Shown piece after piece: positions 57,006-64,000 of a stretch of DNA of 64,000 nucleotides. Both the position numbers and the translations under genes were made by a program. The notes beneath the pieces are model-generated. The model did not search any database, had not been told where the DNA came from, and was given only the letters and a program-made list of their open reading frames with translations. The DNA lies in the NCBI RefSeq assembly GCF_000005505.3, contig NC_016131.3:28945001-29009000 (forward strand). The letters run 5' to 3'. Position 1 is the first letter of the stretch; each line of letters opens with the position of its first letter. The DNA comes from Brachypodium distachyon. Its lineage: Eukaryota; Streptophyta; Magnoliopsida; Poales; Poaceae.

Positions 57006-60000
57006 CTACAACGGAACAGTCTTGGCTGAGAAATTTGAGGAGGAGCTATTCAACTTTTCTGACATGAACTTTCTTATGGCATCAAAGAGTTGCCGGATGT
57101 CATCTGCCCAAGACCATGTAGGAGGGTTGAGGGCTCGTATCGAGTTCAAACAGACTAGAAGGGTTCCCCCTTCATGAAGAAGCACCTGAAATTTGGACAC
57201 TGTTTAGAATGACAAGATCAAAACTGGAATGTGTTCAAATATCATGGGACTTCAGCAGGAAGCATATGTGATTTGCAACCATAAGCTCATTTTTCAAAAT
57301 TTCTTATGGTGCACAGATTCTACATGTACATGACTATCTCTTCAACCACATATGTGGCCTGGTGAGTTGCGACTCATATGACTTATGCTAAGCTCCCTTG
57401 TGATGCAGAACATGACTACAATTTCAACATTGGAAGAACTAAACCTCTGGAATCAACTGGTGTTCTACTCTAACACATTTCAACATGATAGACATATTGA
57501 AGTTTCATTATATGACCAGTGTTACATGGGGTCAATAAAACCACGTAGATATTGGGCAGAAGTTGATCACAAAAAAAAGCACGTGAATCAAGAGACTTCA
57601 CGTATAGATGGCCACCAAATACAGTACAAGCCAAATCTGGCAAATTTAGTTAATTTTGAAGCTTAACCGTGCTTACAAGGACTTTGTACATATACCATAT
57701 TAGTTATCTACTCCCTCCGATCCAAATTTTTTGTCGTTGTTTTAGTTCAAATTTGCACTAAAACAACGACAAGAATTTAGGATCGGAGGGAGTAGGCATT
57801 TTTCTTTCTATCATTTACAATCAACCTGTCAATTTATGTCAGAGTTAGCTTAATTGATTTTCTTCACAGAATAACAGCATTATGCTCTGTCGAGCCAAAC
57901 AGTGTGACATTCCACTATATCACAATTGGTGGCGGCTTTCTGTTCACCTTCAAGCCACACCACATATTGATTTGGCACAAACCATTCACATCAAGCGGGC
58001 TATGAATGGCTTGATACGAGATGCTTGTTTGGCAACACAAGAGTACCATGCTAATCGATATAAAGTTTCCATATTTTCTTCTCTATATTTTAACTCATAA
58101 TATGCCACACAGATTGTTAGGGGTCAGGTCATTAGCAAATGACAGTCAAATTTGCTACACACACAGAGGCATCAACAAGTCATTATGCAAGGAAGAATGA
58201 ACTTACTGTCAACCAAAGGGGAAGAAATCCTAAGACAGAAGGAAGTGCAGCAAAAACGATACAAGTTAAGGCAAGAGCTACGCTTTGCTTCACCTGTAAC
58301 GATGAACCTCAGTGTAAGAACAAACATTGTATCTGTAAGTTCATTGTATCTGTAAGTTTGTTTTGCATTGAGCATTTGAGCCACAAGAGACATTACCAGT
58401 GAAGTTGTTTGACGAGCTTTAGCGATACAAAATGGCACCACACATAAATTATCCTGCAGCAACAGAACATCTGCAACAGCTACTGCCGTTGCACTGGCAC
58501 GTTGTGCTAGAACGATACCAACTGTTGCAGCTGCAAGTGCTGGCGCATCATTTATACCATCACCAACCATTATTAAACCTCCACCTGAAAACAAAAACAG
58601 AGTACATATTAAGTAGCCACAAGAAGTAACTTCCCTCTGAGACAACAAAGCGAACTGACCAACACAAAATAGTAATCATATGGCTGGATAAACAAATTTC
58701 TATGATGGACAACTGGGTTGACAAAAAGTACATAATGTTTCAAATATACAATAAAACAATGTTTAGTAAGCAAAAGATTCTATTAAGTAATGGTCAGTAA
58801 GGTAGATGTGTCAATAATTGAATAACATATGGAAATGGGAGAATTTATCAGAATCATAATAATGTATTTGATAGTCAGAAGACACTGAACTACCTCCCTC
58901 CCTTGAAACTGCTTTCACTTTGTTCAACTTATCCTCTGGCTTTAAAGACCAGTGAACTTCATCAATACATACAGCTTTAGCAACTCTCAGAGCACTTGAT
59001 TCATGATCTCCAGTAAGCATCATGATTCTAAGTTTAGCCTTTTCTCTTAAGGTATATATAACTTCACAGACACCAATACGGGGTTCATCCTCAAAGTGGA
59101 AAAGGGTCACCTGAAAAAGAGAAAAACAATGAGTGGATAAATAATACATGGAAGGTAGTCCTTAAATAAGCAACAACTTATATGGTAACTGGTGGTGATA
59201 ACACACTCAAATGGATGTTGCTAAAAGAATTAAGCAGAACAATAGGTGAAAAAACACTACATCCTACAGCCTACCAGTACTTTTCGTCAATATCAAATTC
59301 AGTCTGATCTCTGTTCTTATTTCTAGTTTGCTCTCCTAGTACATATCATAACCCAAACACCAAAAACAAGTAGCAGGATGAGAGCATTCGGCAAATCAGT
59401 TTATTATTGAAGGTGACATATGAGTATTTCAGTGTCAACTTAAATCAGTAATCCACTTCAGATATCCATCCTAGATTCCAATCTATCCTAGATTCCAAAC
59501 GTTTATCAAGCCTGAATTCAATTTTCATTAAACCTAATTATATATGAATGCCTACATCAAACAACCAGGGTTTCAAACAAATAACTGTACAGTGACATAA
59601 AAGAACATCAAAGGAAAGGGATAGAAGCATGCTACGAAATGAGAAGATCTGCACTCTAATTTCACTTACCTTTTTATCTACTGATAGAGCAGCTTGGACA
59701 AACTCAGGCCCAAATGCAGAACTTTTTACTGCCTCTTTTATTTGCTCAGATTCACCATTAGATCTGTATAACGAAGAAATATATTCCACAGAGCCTATAG
59801 ATGCCTTAGCAAGCTCATTTTCGGTGTTTCTTGCCTGTAACACAAATAGATGAGGGGCCAAATTAACATATAAAGATCCAATACTGATCAAACAACACCA
59901 TACTGAGCATACTAATTTTTGAATCTAAGAGAGGCATCCACACACATAATGAGTATATAGGGAATATAATAACCTTGAAATAGAAGAACAAAAACAAACT

Positions 60001-63000
60001 TCTGCAACAATTGATGTGTGGCTTAAAGTAAATTAAAGACCATTGGCATTGCTCAATATAAGACTTATTCCACTTGACACCTTTGCCTTTTCACTCACAT
60101 GAGATGATTAGACAATTTGATCTAAACCATCCAAACTTGATCCACCACATAATATTTTATTTCTCATTGTGCTGTTTTAAGGGTGTTTCTTTTACGATAT
60201 ATAATCCAATGGCAGCTAAAACAAATCAAAGCAAACAGCTCTTTTTTTTTCAAGATTCACTGTCACATTTCTCTCTAGCTGCTCAAAGATTCCTATGAAT
60301 CTTCAATACACCGTTAATGTCAATATGTCTAAATTTAGAAATGATTCTCAAAATAAACAATTTACAGCACACCAGCGCCCCCCAAAAAAATACAGCACAA
60401 GCATAATTACTACAATTTCTGTGTTCCAAGATATAACGGCCAAGTATACAAGTATAAAGTAATATCCCACATAACAATAGCAGAAGTTTTCTTGATATTA
60501 CTAACAATTTCCATACGACTTTGCAGGTTGAAATATATATTATCTAACTTGCACATACCTTTATGCCGCTCAAAGTAGCAACAACTCCTCTACCAGGTAA
60601 GCTCTCAAAACTTTCTACAGCAACCACTGGGAGGTCTCTCCCAACAGAGTGGTTTAAAACTGCCCTGTGAATCATAGAATCATTGTGTCAAACTCACTGC
60701 TGTGTAAAAATATCATATGGTATACAAGATAATATAAAGAATAGAGATTATACATTAAGAGCTTCAACATCATGCTTAAAATAGCGGAAGACAAGAAAGT
60801 TTACACCAAATTTAAAGGCAAGAAATAATTCTTTTTGTCGCCTCAATGCAGAAAAGGAATACATGATGTACTGTAAATAAAGTACATTACGCACTATCTG
60901 TATCGCAAGAATGAACCAGCACCTATTAGTGATTAGCAGTGCACATGTATACCTTCTTTTAAGAAACACACAAACATATCTTTCTCGGCGCGACTATAAT
61001 TAGATAAAAAAGGTTGCACATTGCATTTCACACTGAAGAACATTGTTTTTACAGTATACCAATAGATAACAGCTGAACATGGAAAATTACCTTGTATATT
61101 GGATGATTCTGGTACGTCAAACCAGACATAAATTTTAACTAAAGCCATTATTGATGAATAATTAAAATGAACTAGCGGATTTTTGTTTCGTCAAGCACTG
61201 CCCAGTGAAAATCTGGCTATCAGCAGTATTGGCCTGAGTTTGAGTATAAACTCAATGCAGGTATAGTAATTATCAATAGGTTCCCTTATCAATATGCTTG
61301 TACCAAGTGAACTAGATCCAATACACTCCTAGCATTTGCATGTCCAAAGGTTTTATAATTATGCATGGAAAGAAAATACAATAATATATAGGCTTTGAGA
61401 AAGTTATCTATGATCTCCACCTTCCAATAGGATGGGTTGTTCCTTTCTCCATAGCTGCAGCAACAGCTAGAGCTTCACTTTCACAGTTTGGTGTACAGCA
61501 AGAATGAGTATTGAGACCATTATTCACACCCAAATGTCCATGAATGGGCTCGATTGCTTTGCACATAAGCTTCCCAGTTGTTAGTGTGCCTGTCTTGTCA
61601 AAAGCAATAGACTGACAAGCAGAAAGAGCATCTAAGACATGCCCACCTTTCAATAAAATTCCCTACAGCGGAACAAACGAGAGGATCAACAAATACACTA
61701 TGCCACTGGAGAAGAAAGTTCATTTGAGAAACAGGCCCACAGGGCACAGGTAATAGTAAATTGCCAAAGAACATTCAGAAGAAGCTATCACTAAGATAAC
61801 ACAGTTTCATAGGATGGGCTCAGAGTAATAACTGCTATCCTCCCGTAACCCATTCATGCCAGGACTAAGGAAGCGCTACATAAGCACAGCTAATAGTTGC
61901 AACAAAGGATTCAGATTAATATCCTCTTATCTCTAGCAATCCTTGTGCACATAACCATAGGACAGAGAAATGGAGTTAAAAGTATCACGGTGATAAAAGA
62001 ATCAGAAAAAAAAATCTAGTTACTGTCATGAAATTTATTACTCCCTCCGACCCATATTACTTGTCGAAATATTACATGTATCTAGACGCTTTTTAAACAT
62101 AGATACATCCATATTTGGGCAAATTTGAGACAAGTAATATGGGCCGGAGGGAGTAGATGAAAATGCAATGCCCCATATCAAATGAAGGAAATAACCAAAA
62201 GAGCTCGAAACACTGAAACTTCCAAGCAGTACCTTACTTGCAAGAGAACTGATTGCTGTGGCATATGCTAATGGAGCTACGGCAAGTGCACACGGGGATG
62301 CAGCCACCATAAGTCCTAATCCACGGTAAATTGACCCCCTACAGACTAAAGAAAATGTCAGAACACAGAAAGCTCAATTTTGAAGCTCAGTGAACAAGTT
62401 CAGTAAAATTGCCAAATCATAGTACTATGTTTTCTGAAGCATATAGTATCAAGCATTAGACACATACAGAGTCAAATTTGCTCCATGTATTTGTATCGAC
62501 ACGACATGTTGTGTGACCTTAGGGGAATACCTGAGTTACCGAAAAAGGGCCATTTAAAGAGGAATGGTCCCAGTAGTGCAACAACCAATGACAAGGCCAC
62601 AACAACTTTGCTATAGTGCTCTCCAAACTCATCTAGCCATCTTTGCAACTTTGGCTTGTTTAGCTGGCCCTCTTCAGTTAACTGGACAATTCTGTTGAGT
62701 GTTGAATCCTCCCATGACTTGGTCACCTTTAACAAAGATGATGGAATAAAAGCATGACAATGAGACATTCTAGAATGAACCAATTCAATCATAATGGTTT
62801 ACAATGTTAGAAAAGAAAATAAGGAACAGGAAATCGTTTCTAGTAGTACTAAAAATTGAAACTGAAGGTTTGTCCATTCTATTAAATTAACTAGTTAACT
62901 AGGAATAATATTCTCGTGTCAGTCTTGCATTGTTTCCGCTCAAATGACTATGAAGTACCAAACTGACTATCAACTTACATATTACAGACCTTCCACTCAG

Positions 63001-63992
63001 TAACTGCCAGGTATATGATCTTTAATAAAATCACATAAATAGTGCATCCACTGTATGTGTGATTTTAGCACTACACATTAAAATCCATATAACAAACATG
63101 TAAGAAAAATAAAGTAGCTCAGGATTAGGAGCAAAAACAAGCAAAGAATAAAGGATCAACCTTTACAATCATCATTCCTTCCAAATTCCTGGCTCCACCT
63201 GGTATAGAATCCCCCACAGCCCTTTCAAGAGGTTTTGTTTCACCGGTGAGGTGTTCAATGGTGACTGTCGATGATCCTTGGTAAACTTCTCCATCAACAG
63301 GCACAGCCTAATGAATACAAGAACTGCGCCACAATGAGACAAAATTTTGAACAATCTAGACTAGTGAAATACGGAGTAGCATCAAAATGAAAAGACCAAA
63401 AAGGGATAGGAGAAGATAGGTTACACCATTGTGCTGAGTTAGAAACATTAGGAGAGGCCAATGAAAAAGAGAATAACAATCTGATAACCGTGAAGAGAAT
63501 ATGAAAAGCAAAATAGAAAATGCAAGGACAAAGAAAATTCTATATGAACAAACAACACACCTCACCAGCTCTGACCAAAATATGAGAACCCACTTCAAGG
63601 TCATGGACAGGAACTTTGGTATAACTCAAATTTGAAAATTGTGCTGATTCGTCTCCACTTGTTTCTAACAACAGTGCAAATTCTGGATGATTTTCCTTCA
63701 GTTCCCTCACATCATACATTGACTTGCTTGTAAAATATTCTTCAGCTGTAAGAAATAACAGCAGAAGAAAAAATAATCAATAAATACACAAGCAGGATCT
63801 AGCAAGGAGAGAATTTTTTTAAGGCTGCCAAAAACTTGTACCAATATGAGCTAAATTAAACATTGCAAGAAGCAGACCACCCTCCAATGAGTTTCCCATA
63901 AATATAGATGCAAATGCTGCAAGAGCCATAAGGACATGTATATTTATTTTCCCATCAGCAATATCTAGAAGAGCATCAAGTGCTGCAGAAAC
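57006..63992 (-). CDS. HMA1: HMA1-type P1B heavy-metal ATPase, chloroplast envelope; 5' part beyond the window
   Basis: The last 660 residues are in the window; the expected total is about 820. Exons in coding order: 63992-63842, 63745-63561, 63307-63161, 62726-62518, 62338-62233, 61662-61421, 60664-60559, 59834-59670, 59110-58894, 58584-58397, 58293-58207, 57185-57006; all junctions are in frame. The sequence shows transmembrane LMALAAFASIFMGNSLEGG, the actuator motif LTGETKP, the metal-site helix VAASPCALAVAPLAYA with SPC in place of CPC, the phosphorylation site FDKTGTLTTGK, the HP motif EKGTTHPIGR, TGDHESSALRVAKA and the hinge VGDGINDAPAL. Two last membrane helices precede the C-terminus. 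The SPC motif and the ending HEGGTLLVCLNSIR are characteristic of HMA1. Family knowledge: HMA1 sits in the plastid envelope and moves Zn, Cu or Cd. The transit peptide and His-rich N-terminus lie past the right edge. Confidence 0.95.
57711..57792. mobile_element. Short Stowaway-type MITE in an HMA1 intron
   Basis: An 82-bp element, a near-perfect hairpin between TA dinucleotides (57709-57710 and 57793-57794). The left half is ctccctccgatccaaattttttgtcgttgttttagt and the right half is its inverse, ending aggatcggagggag. The high arm identity suggests it is fairly young. It lies in the last HMA1 intron. Confidence 0.9.
62041..62153. mobile_element. Stowaway-type MITE (113-bp subfamily) in an HMA1 intron
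   Basis: 113 bp between TA (62039-62040 and 62154-62155), with inverted ends ctccctccgacccatattac and ataatatg-type gtaatatgggccggagggag. The interior matches the copies at 23347 and 28434. It lies in the intron between the exons ending at 61662 and starting at 62233. Confidence 0.92.
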
Positions 63993-64000
63993 CTACAATA

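Noticed and set aside
1..64000. CRISPR arrays, operons or other prokaryotic systems
   Set aside because: All supported genes are spliced plant nuclear genes; no regularly spaced repeats of the CRISPR type occur.

Overview
This window is nuclear plant DNA, most likely from a grass of the Pooideae. Four observations support this. The genes are intron-rich with GT-AG borders, their first exons have very high GC content as is typical of grasses, there are many short Stowaway-type MITEs with TA targets, and a decayed grass-type plastid matK/trnK insertion is present. The spacing of roughly one gene per 7-9 kb and the absence of any recognisable LTR retrotransposon point to a compact genome (Brachypodium-like) or a gene-rich island of a larger one. 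The species is inference.

Layout from left to right. (1) A probable 5' end of a divergent gene (1-130, minus) faces a RING-H2 protein gene (543-1673, plus). (2) A ten-exon O-fucosyltransferase-like gene follows (2116-5980, minus). (3) A repeat-bearing spacer at 6-12 kb holds a Stowaway MITE and a 5'-truncated LINE end. (4) A ten-exon two-RRM RNA-binding protein gene lies at 12018-16179 (plus); its last intron looks U12-type. (5) A spacer follows with a Stowaway MITE next to a diverged foldback element. (6) A two-exon IRX15-type (DUF579) xylan gene lies at 20767-21930 (plus). (7) A long gene-poor stretch follows, with MITEs, one uncharacterised secreted-protein ORF (27224-27973, minus) and a plastid insertion (about 28594-30036). 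(8) A 16-exon EHD-family GTPase gene lies at 32048-37359 (plus). (9) A GT43 gene of the IRX14 type lies at 38876-42446 (plus). (10) The RNA polymerase I initiation factor RRN3 gene lies at 45561-52105 (plus, 15 coding exons). (11) A 12-exon 2-oxoglutarate/Fe(II) dioxygenase gene lies at 52929-55939 (plus). (12) The 3' two thirds or more of an HMA1-type P1B ATPase gene lies at 57006-63992 (minus) and runs off the right edge.

Coding models were built by hand from splice signals, reading-frame continuity across every junction, and family motifs. All multi-exon models keep frame to a single stop. The genes are mostly unrelated housekeeping functions. The exception is the IRX15 and IRX14 pair, two genes of the same pathway (glucuronoxylan backbone synthesis in the Golgi) about 17 kb apart on the same strand, each with an ACCTACC secondary-wall MYB-type element upstream. 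I found no prokaryote-type system, CRISPR array or clearly new multi-gene system. The more unusual items are splicing features (a GC-AG intron, a likely U12 intron, a duplicated 3' splice site, a micro-exon, and a stop codon overlapping a donor), a perfect 38-bp hairpin inside an RRN3 intron, and the plastid insertion.
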